DNA from: Dyella sp. GSA-30
GTDB taxonomy: Bacteria; Pseudomonadota; Gammaproteobacteria; Xanthomonadales; Rhodanobacteraceae
Assembly (NCBI RefSeq): GCF_027924605.1
Contig: NZ_AP027042.1
Coordinates: 310,001 to 374,000, forward strand
DNA length: 64,000 bases
Reading direction: 5' to 3'
Positions 51,538 to 62,876 of this stretch are shown piece by piece. Within the stretch, counting starts at the first letter, position 1; each line of letters starts with the position of its first letter. Under the pieces are notes generated by a model. That model did not search any database. It was not told where the DNA came from and was given only the letters and a program-made list of their open reading frames with translations. A program made the position numbers and the translations under genes.

Positions 51538-51591
51538 TGAGCGACTGACCTAGCTTGGGCCGCAACAGCAACCCAAGCGTGGAGACAGCTC

Positions 51592-53187
51592 ATGGCAGTA
51601 CCGAAGGAGCGCGTAGTGATCGAGGCGGCCCAGGTGGTGGGTCATATCCGGCCCGAACACGAGGCGATACTGACCCCGGCCGCCCTGGCCTTTCTGAGCC
51701 TGCTGCACCGCCGCTTCGATGCGCGCCGCCAGTACCTGCTGGCGCAGCGTCGCGAGCGTCAGGCGCGCTACGACGCGGGCCAGCTGCCGGATTTTCGCGA
51801 CGACACCCGCACGATCCGTGAATCGAGCTGGCGCGTCGCCGCGATTCCGGCCGCGTTGCGCGACCGCCGGGTCGAAATCACCGGTCCGGTCGAGCGCAAG
51901 ATGATCATCAATGCGCTCAACTCTGGCGCCAAGGTGTTCATGGCCGACTTCGAAGACTCGTCGGCACCGACCCTCGCCAACCAGCTCGATGGCCAGATCA
52001 ACCTGCGCGACGCCGTTCGCAGCTCGATCGAGTTCACCTCACCCGACGGCAAGCTTTACCGCCTCAACGACAATCCCGCCGTCCTGATCGTGCGCCCGCG
52101 TGGCTGGCATCTGCCCGAGCGTCATCTGATCGTCGATGGCGTGCCGATGTCGGGCGCACTGGTGGACTTTGGCCTGTTCGCCTTCCACAACGCCCAGGAG
52201 CTCCACAAGCGCGAGCGCGGCCCGTATTTCTATCTGCCCAAGCTCGAAGCGATGGAAGAAGCGGCGCTCTGGAACGACGTGATGAGCCTGGCCGAGCAGG
52301 AGCTCGACCTGCCGGCGGACAGCATCAAGGCAACGGTGCTGATCGAAACCCTGCCTGCCGTATTCCAGATGCATGAAATCCTGCATGCGCTGCGTGGCCG
52401 CGCGGTCGGCCTCAATTGCGGGCGCTGGGATTACATCTTTTCCTACCTGAAGACATTCCGTGCCCACCGCGATCGCCTGCTGCCTGAGCGCGGACAAGTG
52501 CAGATGACGGTGCCCTTCTTGAAAGCGTATTCGGAACTGCTGATCCAGACTTGCCACCGCCGCGGCGCCTTCGCGATGGGTGGCATGGCGGCGCAGATTC
52601 CGATCAAGGGCGACGAAGCGGCCAATAACGCTGCCATGGAAAAGGTGCGCGCAGACAAGCTGCGCGAAGTACAGGCCGGCCACGACGGCACCTGGGTCGC
52701 ACATCCCGCTCTCGTCGCCGTGGCGCAGGAGATTTTCGACAAGTACATGCCCTCGCCTAATCAGCTCAATGTCGAGCGGACCGATGTGAGCGTCACGCGC
52801 GACCAGCTTATCGCCCCCTGCGCCGGCTCGATCAGCCGCGCCGGTTTCGACAACAACGTGGACGTAGCCTTGCGCTATACCGCGGCATGGCTGGAAGGCC
52901 TCGGTTGCGTGCCGATCCATCATTTGATGGAAGACGCAGCCACTGCGGAAATCGCCCGCTCGCAGCTGTGGCAATGGCTGCACCACGGTGGCGTCGAATT
53001 CACCGATCACGCACCGATCAATTTTGTGCTGTTCGACCAGGCACTCGCTGCCCACACGCACAAATTGCGCGATAGCGACCTGCCCGGCGCACGACGCGCC
53101 GACGATGCGGCACGCCTGCTCACGGAACTGACTCATGCCGAGCAACTCGGCGACTTTCTCACCCTGCCCGCGTATGCGCAGCTGTAA
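51592..53187 (+). CDS. aceB: Malate synthase A
   Basis: 531-residue cytosolic enzyme that condenses glyoxylate with acetyl-CoA to malate. Matches MSA features: SAPTLANQLDGQINLRDAV, RPRGWHLPERH, ETLPAVFQMHEILHALRGRAVGLNCGRWDYIFS, MGGMAAQIPIKGD and the terminal GLGCVPIHHLMEDAATAEIARSQ. Start with GGAG upstream (51582-51585). Followed 36 bp later by aceA; together they form the glyoxylate shunt. Confidence 0.95.
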   Translation: MAVPKERVVIEAAQVVGHIRPEHEAILTPAALAFLSLLHRRFDARRQYLLAQRRERQARYDAGQLPDFRDDTRTIRESSWRVAAIPAALRDRRVEITGPVERKMIINALNSGAKVFMADFEDSSAPTLANQLDGQINLRDAVRSSIEFTSPDGKLYRLNDNPAVLIVRPRGWHLPERHLIVDGVPMSGALVDFGLFAFHNAQELHKRERGPYFYLPKLEAMEEAALWNDVMSLAEQELDLPADSIKATVLIETLPAVFQMHEILHALRGRAVGLNCGRWDYIFSYLKTFRAHRDRLLPERGQVQMTVPFLKAYSELLIQTCHRRGAFAMGGMAAQIPIKGDEAANNAAMEKVRADKLREVQAGHDGTWVAHPALVAVAQEIFDKYMPSPNQLNVERTDVSVTRDQLIAPCAGSISRAGFDNNVDVALRYTAAWLEGLGCVPIHHLMEDAATAEIARSQLWQWLHHGGVEFTDHAPINFVLFDQALAAHTHKLRDSDLPGARRADDAARLLTELTHAEQLGDFLTLPAYAQL

Positions 53188-53223
53188 GCGCATACGACCG
53201 ACCTATCACCCGCGGAGTCCATC

Positions 53224-54528
53224 ATGAAGACGCAACTGCCGACCGCCGATCAACTCTCGCTCGAATGGAAGAACAACCCGCGTTGGGCCGGTGTCCAGCG
53301 TCAATACAGTGCCGAGGATGTGGTGCGCCTGCGCGGTACCGTCGGCGTCGAGCATTCGCTCGCTCGCCGTGGCGCCGAGCGCCTTTGGAAATCACTGCAT
53401 ACGGAAGATTTCGTCAATGCGCTGGGTGCGCTGACCGGCAACCAGGCCATGCAGCAGGTGAAAGCCGGCTTGCAGGCGATCTATCTCAGCGGCTGGCAGG
53501 TGGCTGCCGATGCAAACGTCGCGGGTGAAATGTATCCCGACCAGTCGCTCTACCCGGCCAACTCCGTGCCGCTGGTGGTCAAGCGCATCAACAACACGCT
53601 GTTGCGCGCCGACCAGCTGCATCACGCCGAAGGCCTGGACGATACCGATTGGCTGGTGCCGATCGTGGCCGATGCCGAAGCCGGCTTCGGCGGCGTGCTC
53701 AACGCATTCGAGTTGATGAAGGCCATGATCGAAGCCGGCGCCGCCGGCGTGCACTTCGAAGATCAGCTCGCCTCGGTGAAGAAGTGCGGCCACATGGGCG
53801 GCAAGGTGCTGGTACCGACGCGCGAAGCGGTCGACAAGTTGAACGCGGCACGCCTGGCCGCCGATGTCTGCGGCGTGCCGACCCTGCTGGTCGCGCGTAC
53901 CGATGCCGACGCGGCGGATCTGTTGACCTCCGATGTGGACGACAACGACAAGGCGTTCCTGACCGGCGAGCGCACGGTCGAGGGCTTCTTCCGCGTCAAG
54001 CCCGGCCTCGATCAGGCAATCAGCCGCGGTCTCGCGTACGCGCCTTATGCCGATCTGATCTGGTGCGAGACCAGCAAGCCGAACCTCGAAGAAGCCAGGA
54101 AGTTTGCCGAAGCGATTCATGCCAGGTATCCCGGCAAGATGCTGGCCTACAACTGCTCGCCGAGTTTCAACTGGAAGAAGAATCTGGACGACGCCACCAT
54201 CGCCAAGTTCCAGAAGGAACTCGGCGCGATGGGCTACAAGTTCCAATTCATCACCCTGGCCGGCTTCCATAGTCTGAACTACGGCATGTTCGATCTGGCG
54301 CACGGCTATGCGCGCCGTCAGATGAGCGCTTTCGTCGAACTGCAGGAAAAGGAGTTCGCCGCCGCCGATCGTGGGTTCACCGCAGTCAAGCATCAACGCG
54401 AAGTGGGGACCGGGTATTTCGACGCGGTGACGCAAGCGATCCAGCAAGGCCAGTCGTCGACCACAGCATTGAAGGGCTCTACCGAAGAGGCGCAGTTCCA
54501 GGCACAGCGCCGCGCATCGGCAGCGTGA
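53224..54528 (+). CDS. aceA: Isocitrate lyase
   Basis: 434-residue enzyme that cleaves isocitrate to glyoxylate and succinate. Catalytic K-K-C188-G-H in [16 protein letters not shown], metal-binding [23 protein letters not shown] and [14 protein letters not shown] are all present. It lacks isocitrate dehydrogenase kinase (aceK) downstream, where some bacteria have it. Operon with aceB. Confidence 0.96.
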   Translation: MKTQLPTADQLSLEWKNNPRWAGVQRQYSAEDVVRLRGTVGVEHSLARRGAERLWKSLHTEDFVNALGALTGNQAMQQVKAGLQAIYLSGWQVAADANVAGEMYPDQSLYPANSVPLVVKRINNTLLRADQLHHAEGLDDTDWLVPIVADAEAGFGGVLNAFELMKAMIEAGAAGVHFEDQLASVKKCGHMGGKVLVPTREAVDKLNAARLAADVCGVPTLLVARTDADAADLLTSDVDDNDKAFLTGERTVEGFFRVKPGLDQAISRGLAYAPYADLIWCETSKPNLEEARKFAEAIHARYPGKMLAYNCSPSFNWKKNLDDATIAKFQKELGAMGYKFQFITLAGFHSLNYGMFDLAHGYARRQMSAFVELQEKEFAAADRGFTAVKHQREVGTGYFDAVTQAIQQGQSSTTALKGSTEEAQFQAQRRASAA

Positions 54529-54540
54529 AGCATCATGGCT

Positions 54541-54585
54541 CCCTCTCCCCTGGCTCCGCCGGGGGAGAGGGCTGGGGTGAGGGGG
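54541..54585. repeat. Single arm of the family 2 repeat
   Basis: 45-bp sequence CCCTCTCCCCTGGCTCCGCC... almost identical to the arm at 37139-37185 read in reverse complement, here without an opposite arm. Located just after aceA. Confidence 0.8.
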
Positions 54586-54621
54586 CCGGGTGCTCGCGAA
54601 AACCTCACCTATGCATCCGAA

Positions 54622-56433
54622 CTACACCGCGTCATCAGCAGCAGCGACAGCTTCCACCGGCGGCACCAGCGTAATCACCGTCCACCCTGCCTTCGGCTCA
54701 ACCGGCCGCGACGCCGACGCAATACGCAAATCGCCCTTTTCGTCGACGCCAAACAGCGGCATCGTCTGCCCACCGTACTGCGCCACAAAATGCGACCAAC
54801 CAAACGTCGCCGTGATCTTGGTCGACTTGGTACGCCATCCTTGTTGCAAGAGTTCGTCGAGCTTCCCGTGCGTCATCGCATCGGAGATCAACGCCGTTGC
54901 CACCGTCGCTTCGGCAGTCGCCGCTCGCCCGGCCGATTCTTCGTCACTCAGGTTCCGCAGCAAGAACACCTTGCTATGCCCGAACTCCTGTCGATAGTGC
55001 ACGCTCACCAGCGAATTGCGCTCGCTATGCGTGGACATCGCCAGCAGGTGACCGATACCGGAAAGATCCAGATTGCGCTCGGCGTAGTGCGACGCCGGAT
55101 TGCCATAGAAAGTGCTCAGCCCTTCCATCCGCGCGATGCGCACGTTGTTCCATTGATCGTCGGCAATCACCACGCGAAAACCCGCATCGGCCAGTGCCTT
55201 GGCAAGCACCCGCGCCACCCGGTCGGAACCGAATACGAGCACGCCACGCGGCTCGGGCTCGACCACCTTGAGCCACATGCCGAGCGTGCGTGATGTCGCA
55301 CTCTGCAACACTACCGTGCCGATGATCAGGATAAACACCAGCGGCACCAGCGCATCGGCACCGGACATGTTGTCCAACTTGCTCAGACGCAATGCAAACA
55401 GCGCCGATACCGAGGCCGCCACGATGCCGCGAGGCGCCACCCAGGCAATCAACGCCCGCTCGCGCCAGGTCAACGAACTGCCCAGACTGGCAACAAAGAC
55501 GGTCACCGGGCGCACGATCAGCTGCGCGATCAGGAATACAACGAAGCCGGCCCACAACATGCTCAATGACGGCCATTGCAAGCGCGCGGCCAACAGGATG
55601 AACAAGGTCGACACCAACAGCGTGGTGAGGTGTTCCTTGAAATCGAGAATGTCATCGATATGCACATGGCGCATATTGCCCAGCGCGATACCCATGATCG
55701 TCACCGCGAGCAGTCCCGATTCATGTGCGATCGCATTGGAGATGCTGAAAGCGAGCAGCACGGCAGCCAGAGCGCCGTAATTCTGCAGATATTCGGGAAT
55801 CAGCTGACGACGCAGCAGCGTACCCAGTCCCCATGCAGCGAGCGCACCCAAGGCGGCACCGCAGATCACCGTGAAGAGGAAGACCCCGATCGTATGGCCC
55901 TGGCGATGCGAAACGATCGCCTCGTAGGCCAACACCGCAAACAACGCACCGAGCGGATCGATCACGATCCCTTCCCAGCGCAGCACGTTGGCGATACGCG
56001 AGTTCGGACGCACTGTGCGCAGCATCGGCGCAATCACGGTCGGCCCAGTGACGCAGGTCAGCGCACCGAACAGCAGCGAAATCTCCCAGCTCAAACCGGC
56101 GACGTAGTGGGCTGCGGCCGCAAGCATCAACAGGGCGACGATGGCGCCGTAACTGACCAAGCCACGCACCACGTGGCCGATGTCCGGCAATTCATGGAAG
56201 CGCAAGCTCAGACTGCCTTCGAACAGAATCAGCGCCACCGATAACGAGACGATCGGAAACAGCAGATCGCCCAGCAGCTTGTCCGGCTCCAACATGCCCG
56301 TCAGCGGGCCCAGAACGATACCCGCCAGCAATAGAAACAGAATCGCCGGGAGTTTGACGCGCCACGCCAACCATTGCGCGAGAAAGCCAATGCCAAGCAT
56401 GCCCGCCAGCATCAAGCCGAGTTCGAGTGTCAT
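54622..56433 (-). CDS. Cation:proton antiporter with C-terminal TrkA-N/RCK domain (KefB-like)
   Basis: 603 residues. Twelve to thirteen hydrophobic helices (residues about 1-390) with AESGLLAV-like HESGLLAVTIMGIALGN, TLVSTLFILLAARLQWP and LTCVTGPTVIAPMLRTVRPN, followed by a RCK-type nucleotide-binding domain (VLVFGSDRVARVLAKALADAG, FRVVIADDQWN, LDLSGIGHLLAMSTHSE). CPA1/NhaP-type Na+(K+)/H+ exchange is the likely activity. The NAD- or glutathione-sensing domain suggests redox gating. Confidence 0.9.
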   Translation of the reverse strand: MTLELGLMLAGMLGIGFLAQWLAWRVKLPAILFLLLAGIVLGPLTGMLEPDKLLGDLLFPIVSLSVALILFEGSLSLRFHELPDIGHVVRGLVSYGAIVALLMLAAAAHYVAGLSWEISLLFGALTCVTGPTVIAPMLRTVRPNSRIANVLRWEGIVIDPLGALFAVLAYEAIVSHRQGHTIGVFLFTVICGAALGALAAWGLGTLLRRQLIPEYLQNYGALAAVLLAFSISNAIAHESGLLAVTIMGIALGNMRHVHIDDILDFKEHLTTLLVSTLFILLAARLQWPSLSMLWAGFVVFLIAQLIVRPVTVFVASLGSSLTWRERALIAWVAPRGIVAASVSALFALRLSKLDNMSGADALVPLVFILIIGTVVLQSATSRTLGMWLKVVEPEPRGVLVFGSDRVARVLAKALADAGFRVVIADDQWNNVRIARMEGLSTFYGNPASHYAERNLDLSGIGHLLAMSTHSERNSLVSVHYRQEFGHSKVFLLRNLSDEESAGRAATAEATVATALISDAMTHGKLDELLQQGWRTKSTKITATFGWSHFVAQYGGQTMPLFGVDEKGDLRIASASRPVEPKAGWTVITLVPPVEAVAAADDAV

Positions 56434-56970
56434 TCGCGGTCCTTCACCACATCGAAACGAAGGGTTATCGGAGCACAGAACGACAGCATCGTGCCAACTA
56501 TCTTGTCAGCCGCACTTGTTGTCTTTTAAGGATTGGGTCTTAAGGGGAAGGCCAATCCCCGGTATCGGGCGGGGGAGGGGGTTCCGATACCGGGGTGGCG
56601 GGGGCGATAGTCCATTAGAGAACTAGCCGGTGCAGATAATAGACCTCTAACCGGCGAAGTCAATACTCTCCGGTACATAAATTGATTAAGGAGTGATCAG
56701 GACCTGCTCGGGCTTCAGGCTACCCCTCAAAATTCAGGACGCCTCGCCCTTCCCTGGTCGTCATCCCGGCGCAGGCCGGGACCCAGTGACTGGGTGATGG
56801 GTTATCGCCAAAGCCAAAGAAGGCTCCACTCGATCGCGAAAACCGGAAATCGAAGCCACTGGGTCCCGGCCTGCGCCGGGATGACGATAGGGAAAGCCGA
56901 GATTACTCGGAGCTTCGTGACGTCACTGCCACCCAGCAAAGCCAGCCTGCCGCATGATCCAGCTACCAGC
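56434..56970. other. 537-bp region of repeats and hairpins between comM and the antiporter
   Basis: No gene. It holds a perfect 12-bp inverted repeat CCCCGGTATCGG/CCGATACCGGGG (56557-56568 and 56584-56595) with a G-rich 15-base loop, and, at 56759-56886, a family 3 inverted repeat with perfect 30-bp arms (CGTCATCCCGGCGCAGGCCG...). Confidence 0.75.
56759..56886. repeat. Intergenic inverted repeat, family 3, perfect copy
   Basis: Arms 56759-56788 and 56857-56886 are perfect 30-bp inverted complements around a 68-base loop. Related to the 48501-48605 copy. Confidence 0.9.
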
Positions 56971-58470
56971 TTAAAACCGCCGGTACTGGAGCGCCTCGGC
57001 CAGATGACTGCGATCGAGCGCCGCCGCACCACCGTCCAGGTCGGCGATCGTGCGAGCGACCCGCAGGGTGCGATGGTAGGCGCGGGCCGACAGGCCCAGG
57101 CGCTCCAGCGCCGCATCGAACCAGCGCCTTTCGGCGGGCCCCAGGGCGCAGTCGCGCTCGAGTTCGCGGGTGCTTATTTCGGCATTCGGGCGCCCTGCCC
57201 GCATCAGCGCCTGATGCCGGGCCTTGAGAACACGTGCACGAACGGTCGCCGAGTCTTCGTCCTGCGCCGCACGCGGCGCACCGATCTCCGACACGGGCAC
57301 GCGCGGCACCTCCACGGACAGGTCGATGCGGTCGAGCAGCGGACCGGAAACACGGTTGCGATAGCGCTGGATCTGATCCGGCGTACAGCGGCAGCGCTGG
57401 CGTGGATCGCCGGCATAGCCGCAGGGACAGGGATTCATCGCGGCGATCAGCTGAAACTGCGCCGGGAACGCCGACTGGCGTGATGCCCGGGAAATCATGA
57501 TCTGTCCCGACTCCAGCGGCTCACGCAAGACATCGAGGACGTGCCGGGTAAATTCAGGCAGCTCGTCGAGGAACAGCACCCCGTTGTGAGCCAGCGAAAT
57601 CTCTCCGGGACGCGGCTCCGAGCCGCCACCCACCAGTGCCACGGCCGATGCCGTATGGTGCGGCGAACGAAACGGCCGCCGGCGCCAGAATTTCGGATCG
57701 ACCTGCTGCCCGGCTACCGAAAGTACCGCACAGGTTTCCAGCGCCTCCGACTCGGTCAGCGGCGGCAGAATGCTGGGTAAGCGCTCGGCGAGCATGGTCT
57801 TGCCGGTACCGGGAGGCCCGACCAGCAACAGGTGATGCCCACCCGTGGCGGTAATTTCCAATGCCCGGCGAGCCTGCAATTGCCCACGTACATCGGACAA
57901 GTCTGGCCCCAGATCGTCGCTGCCCCATTCCATCGCAGTGCTGGGCGTCGACAAGTCCTGTGCGCCATGCAGCCAGCCGCATACCTCGGCGAGCGTATCG
58001 GCAACGCGTACGTCGACTTCAGGGATGAGAGCAGCCTCGGAAGCATTGGCGCGCGGAACCACCACGCGACGGCCACGCGCCCGTGCCCGCAGCAGCGCCG
58101 GCAGCACACCCGATACCGCGCGCAAGTCGCCGGACAGGGCCAGCTCACCAAGAAATTCGCAGTCGTCCAGCTTCTCGCGCGGCACCTGTCCGCCAGCGGC
58201 CAGAATGCCCAGCGCAATGGCCAGGTCAAAACGGCCACCGTCCTTGGGTAACTCGGCCGGAGCCAGGTTTACCGTGACCCGTCGATTGGGATACTCAAAG
58301 GCCGCGCTCTGGATCGCCACACGCACGCGATCACGCGCCTCGCGTACGGCAGCCTCGGGCAAACCCACGATATGCGTTCCCGGCAGGCCGGCGGAAAGAT
58401 GCACTTCGACCATCACCTGCGGCGCTGCAACCCCTTCCTGGGCGCGGCTCAATGTGACGGCAAGGCTCAT
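56971..58470 (-). CDS. comM: ComM/YifB family Mg-chelatase-like AAA+ ATPase
   Basis: 499 residues. N-terminal Lon-like domain (VMVEVHLSAGLPGTHIVGLPEAAVREARDRVRVAIQSA), Walker A GPPGTGKTM, and a C-terminal YifB/ComM region (RASRQSAFPAQFQLIAAMNPCPCGYAGD, a C-rich insertion). ComM promotes branch migration during natural transformation. Starts with the canonical MSLAVTLSRAQEG. Confidence 0.93.
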   Translation of the reverse strand: MSLAVTLSRAQEGVAAPQVMVEVHLSAGLPGTHIVGLPEAAVREARDRVRVAIQSAAFEYPNRRVTVNLAPAELPKDGGRFDLAIALGILAAGGQVPREKLDDCEFLGELALSGDLRAVSGVLPALLRARARGRRVVVPRANASEAALIPEVDVRVADTLAEVCGWLHGAQDLSTPSTAMEWGSDDLGPDLSDVRGQLQARRALEITATGGHHLLLVGPPGTGKTMLAERLPSILPPLTESEALETCAVLSVAGQQVDPKFWRRRPFRSPHHTASAVALVGGGSEPRPGEISLAHNGVLFLDELPEFTRHVLDVLREPLESGQIMISRASRQSAFPAQFQLIAAMNPCPCGYAGDPRQRCRCTPDQIQRYRNRVSGPLLDRIDLSVEVPRVPVSEIGAPRAAQDEDSATVRARVLKARHQALMRAGRPNAEISTRELERDCALGPAERRWFDAALERLGLSARAYHRTLRVARTIADLDGGAAALDRSHLAEALQYRRF

Positions 58471-58581
58471 GACGTGCGGGCGATCCCCGAAAGGCGTCGT
58501 AGCTCAGGGGACGACTTCGCTGCACCGTTTTGGCTGCGATCGCGCGACATCCCTGTAGCTCCTTCGCAACCTAGATAAAAC

Positions 58582-58629
58582 AGCCGCCCCCGACCATTCT
58601 CGGGGTGAGGGTGACGATCGGGGGCGGCT
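58582..58629 (-). terminator. Terminator of the ubiK gene
   Basis: Perfect 12-bp stem AGCCGCCCCCGA/TCGGGGGCGGCT (58582-58593 and 58618-58629); reading leftward it is followed by TGTTTTAT. Confidence 0.82.
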
Positions 58630-58670
58630 CCCGGAAAGTGGGCTACCGCTCAAAGGACCCGATCAACGGA

Positions 58671-58919
58671 TCACCCCTGGGCGCTAGCCTCCAATGCTGC
58701 AACGCGGCGTTCGAGCTCTTCCACCTTGGCACGTGTACGTGCCAATACCTGGCTTTGAACCTCAAACTCCTCGCGTGTGACTAGATCGAGGCGGCGCAAT
58801 CCTTGTGCCAGGACATCGCTGAAATTGGCGCGCAAATCCTTATGCGCCTCTGCCAGTCCTGGCGGAACCAACGAAACAAGTCGCAGGGCAAGTAGGTCGA
58901 TATCCCGCCTATCCATCAT
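58671..58919 (-). CDS. ubiK: Ubiquinone biosynthesis accessory factor UbiK
   Basis: 82 residues of the BMFP/UbiK family: DIDLLALRLVSLVPPG, LANFSDVLAQGLRRLDLVTREEFEVQ and a coiled coil (RAKVEELERRVAALEA). It binds UbiJ. The start at ATG 58919 is chosen because the in-frame GTG at 58928 forms the Shine-Dalgarno (GAGGTG) for it. Confidence 0.85.
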   Translation of the reverse strand: MMDRRDIDLLALRLVSLVPPGLAEAHKDLRANFSDVLAQGLRRLDLVTREEFEVQSQVLARTRAKVEELERRVAALEASAQG

Positions 58920-58965
58920 GGTAGGCACCTCGAGCTTGTCGACGAAAAGTGTAGGTGATCCTTAA

Positions 58966-59978
<1,013 letters not shown>

Positions 59979-59997
59979 CTTGGATCCTGCTTACGGA

Positions 59998-60165
59998 GTT
60001 AGAAGTGAGTGAAGAGGACTGAGGAGTGAGAGTTGAGCTGGTGAACGCTCGATCTCACACCCGGTGCACAGCCTAGGACCGAATCCAGCCTTGCGCCACT
60101 GACGTAAGACCTGGCCCGTACATGACGGCTGTCAGCCCACTCACTCCGCTCCACTCGCTCCTACG
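59998..60165. repeat. Family 1 repeat, split copy
   Basis: Left part GTTAGAAGTGAGTGAAGAGGA (59998-60018 and on to GGAGTGAGAG) and right part CACTCACTCCGCTCCACTCG to CTCCTAC (about 60137-60165) match the arms of the 23972-24088 element, here separated by about 105 bases of unrelated sequence. Lies between the CcdC-like gene and gpmA. Confidence 0.7.
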
Positions 60166-60907
60166 CCTTTGCCTTGCCCTGGTTGGCCACGGCGGCCATC
60201 TTGGCCTCGATCGCTGCGGCGTCGCCCAGGTAATAGTGCTTGATCGGCTTCAGCTCGGCGTCGAATTCATACACCAGCGGCACCCCGTTAGGGATGTTCA
60301 GCTCGACGATGTCGTCGTCGGAGATGTTGTCCAGGTATTTCACCAGCGCACGCAGCGAATTGCCGTGCGCGGCCACCACGACCTGCTTGCCCGCGCGGAT
60401 CGTCGGCGCCAGCAGCTCATGCCAATACGGCAGCACGCGGGCGACCGTGTCCTTCAGGCATTCGGTATCTGGGATGTCTTTCGGATCGAGCGCAGCATAA
60501 CGCGGGTCATGCACCGATTCGTTCTTTGCGCGCTCAAGCGGAGGCGGCGGGATATCGTAGCTGCGACGCCAGATCTTGACTTGGTCCTCTCCGTACTTCG
60601 CTGCTGTCTCGGCCTTGTTCAAACCGGTCAGGCCACCGTAGTGACGCTCGTTGAGGCGCCAGTCCGTCACGACCGGGATCCACATCTGATCCATCGCGTC
60701 CTGCACATGCCACAGCGTGCGTACCGCGCGCTTGAGCACTGAGGTGTGGGCGATATCGAAGCTGAAACCCGCCTCCTTGAGCAGCTTGCCGGCCTCTTGC
60801 GCCTCGGCAATACCCTGGGCAGTGAGATCGACATCGGCCCAACCGCTGAAGCGATTGTCTAGATTCCACTGGGATTGGCCGTGCCGGATGAGTACGAGTT
60901 TGTGCAT
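60161..60907 (-). CDS. gpmA: 2,3-bisphosphoglycerate-dependent phosphoglycerate mutase
   Basis: 248 residues. Phosphohistidine H9 in [10 protein letters not shown]; the second histidine in [24 protein letters not shown] and [11 protein letters not shown] match the dPGM family. It interconverts 3- and 2-phosphoglycerate. Confidence 0.95.
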   Translation of the reverse strand: MHKLVLIRHGQSQWNLDNRFSGWADVDLTAQGIAEAQEAGKLLKEAGFSFDIAHTSVLKRAVRTLWHVQDAMDQMWIPVVTDWRLNERHYGGLTGLNKAETAAKYGEDQVKIWRRSYDIPPPPLERAKNESVHDPRYAALDPKDIPDTECLKDTVARVLPYWHELLAPTIRAGKQVVVAAHGNSLRALVKYLDNISDDDIVELNIPNGVPLVYEFDAELKPIKHYYLGDAAAIEAKMAAVANQGKAKA

Positions 60908-60984
60908 GGGATGGGTCCGTAAGGTCGACGGCTCATGCCGTCCTTAAAGAGTGAAGGGTAAAGCGGAACGCCCCCAACGCACAC

Positions 60985-61008
60985 CCCTGTTCCCTGTTCC
61001 CTGTTCCC
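60985..61008. repeat. CCCTGTT tandem triplet
   Basis: Three perfect copies of the 7-bp unit CCCTGTT followed by CCCC, in the 189-bp gap between gpmA and the beta-helix-like protein gene. A short slippage-prone tract. Confidence 0.85.
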
Positions 61009-61096
61009 CAGCCATCCATGTCATAGGTCATGCTAAACCCCGAGCCCGCAAGCGGCATCCTATGACTACCTCAAGACGCCGAAACCGGAGTTCATC

Positions 61097-61744
61097 ATGC
61101 GCCGCACCCTGCTTGCCCTCGCCCTCTCTCTGTCCCTGGTCGCCACCGCCTATGCCGGCGACGACATCGACAAGGTCAATGGCTCGGTCAACGTTTCCTC
61201 GGGCCAACATGCCGGCAACGTCAGCACCGTCAACGGTGCGGTGAATATCGCCTCCGGCGCGACAGTCGAAAAGGCCAGTACGGTCAATGGCTCCATCGAG
61301 CTGGACGACCGGGCCACGGCCAACAAGGTCAGCACGGTCAATGGCGGCATCACCCTTGGCGCCGGGGTCAAGGTCTCCGGCGTGGTCGAAGCCACCAATG
61401 GCGCGATCGAACTGGGCAAGGGCGCCGAGGTGCTCGGTGGTGCCACCAACGTCAATGGCACGATCTCGCTCGACAAGTCGCACGTCGCCGGCGGTATCGA
61501 AACCGTCAATGGCGACATCACCGTGGGCGCCGATTCGCGCGTGGAAGGCGGCATCCTGGTGGACAAGCCCAGCGGCTGGCACTCCAACAGCAACCGCCGG
61601 CCGCATATCGTGATCGGCCCGCATGCCGTGGTGCAAGGCACGCTGGAATTTCGCCGCGAAGTCGAGCTCTATGTGAGCGACTCGGCGCAGATCGGCGCGG
61701 TCAAGGGCGCGACGCCGCAGAAGTTCAGCGGCGCCAATCCGTAA
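61097..61744 (+). CDS. Secreted repeat protein, seven VNG repeats, beta-helix-like
   Basis: 215 residues. Signal peptide (LALSLSLVATAYA). VNG or TNG triplets recur at 27-29, 45-47, 63-65, 81-83, 100-102, 119-121 and 137-139, a period of 18-19 residues, each followed by a V/I-x-V/I/L strand and a G-rich turn (for example STVNGSIELDDRA). This looks like a right-handed single-stranded beta-helix with one rung per repeat, similar in style to bactofilin-like polymer-forming proteins. The C-terminal 60 residues (HSNSNRRPHIVIGPHAVV, RREVELYVSDSAQIG) close the helix. Function unknown; a periplasmic or surface location is likely. Confidence 0.78.
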   Translation: MRRTLLALALSLSLVATAYAGDDIDKVNGSVNVSSGQHAGNVSTVNGAVNIASGATVEKASTVNGSIELDDRATANKVSTVNGGITLGAGVKVSGVVEATNGAIELGKGAEVLGGATNVNGTISLDKSHVAGGIETVNGDITVGADSRVEGGILVDKPSGWHSNSNRRPHIVIGPHAVVQGTLEFRREVELYVSDSAQIGAVKGATPQKFSGANP

Positions 61745-61752
61745 ACAGCGAG

Positions 61753-61778
61753 GCCGGCATGCCAGGCATGCCGGCTTT
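61753..61778. terminator. Hairpin between the beta-helix gene and hemF
   Basis: GCCGGCATGCC/GGCATGCCGGC with only one base between arms (61753-61763 and 61765-61775), then TTTACC, between converging genes. Probably a bidirectional terminator. Confidence 0.75.
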
Positions 61779-61784
61779 ACCGGA

Positions 61785-62822
<1,038 letters not shown>

Positions 62823-62876
62823 TCAGCCATGTCACATAACCGACACACAAGCAGTCAAAGCACGCAGGCTTGCGTC

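Noticed and set aside
52039-53193. 384-codon minus-strand frame opposite aceB
   Set aside because: Antisense of malate synthase.
60985-61008. CCCTGTT triplet as a CRISPR-like or phase-variable promoter
   Set aside because: Three units only, and not between -35 and -10 elements that I could identify; recorded as a simple tandem repeat.
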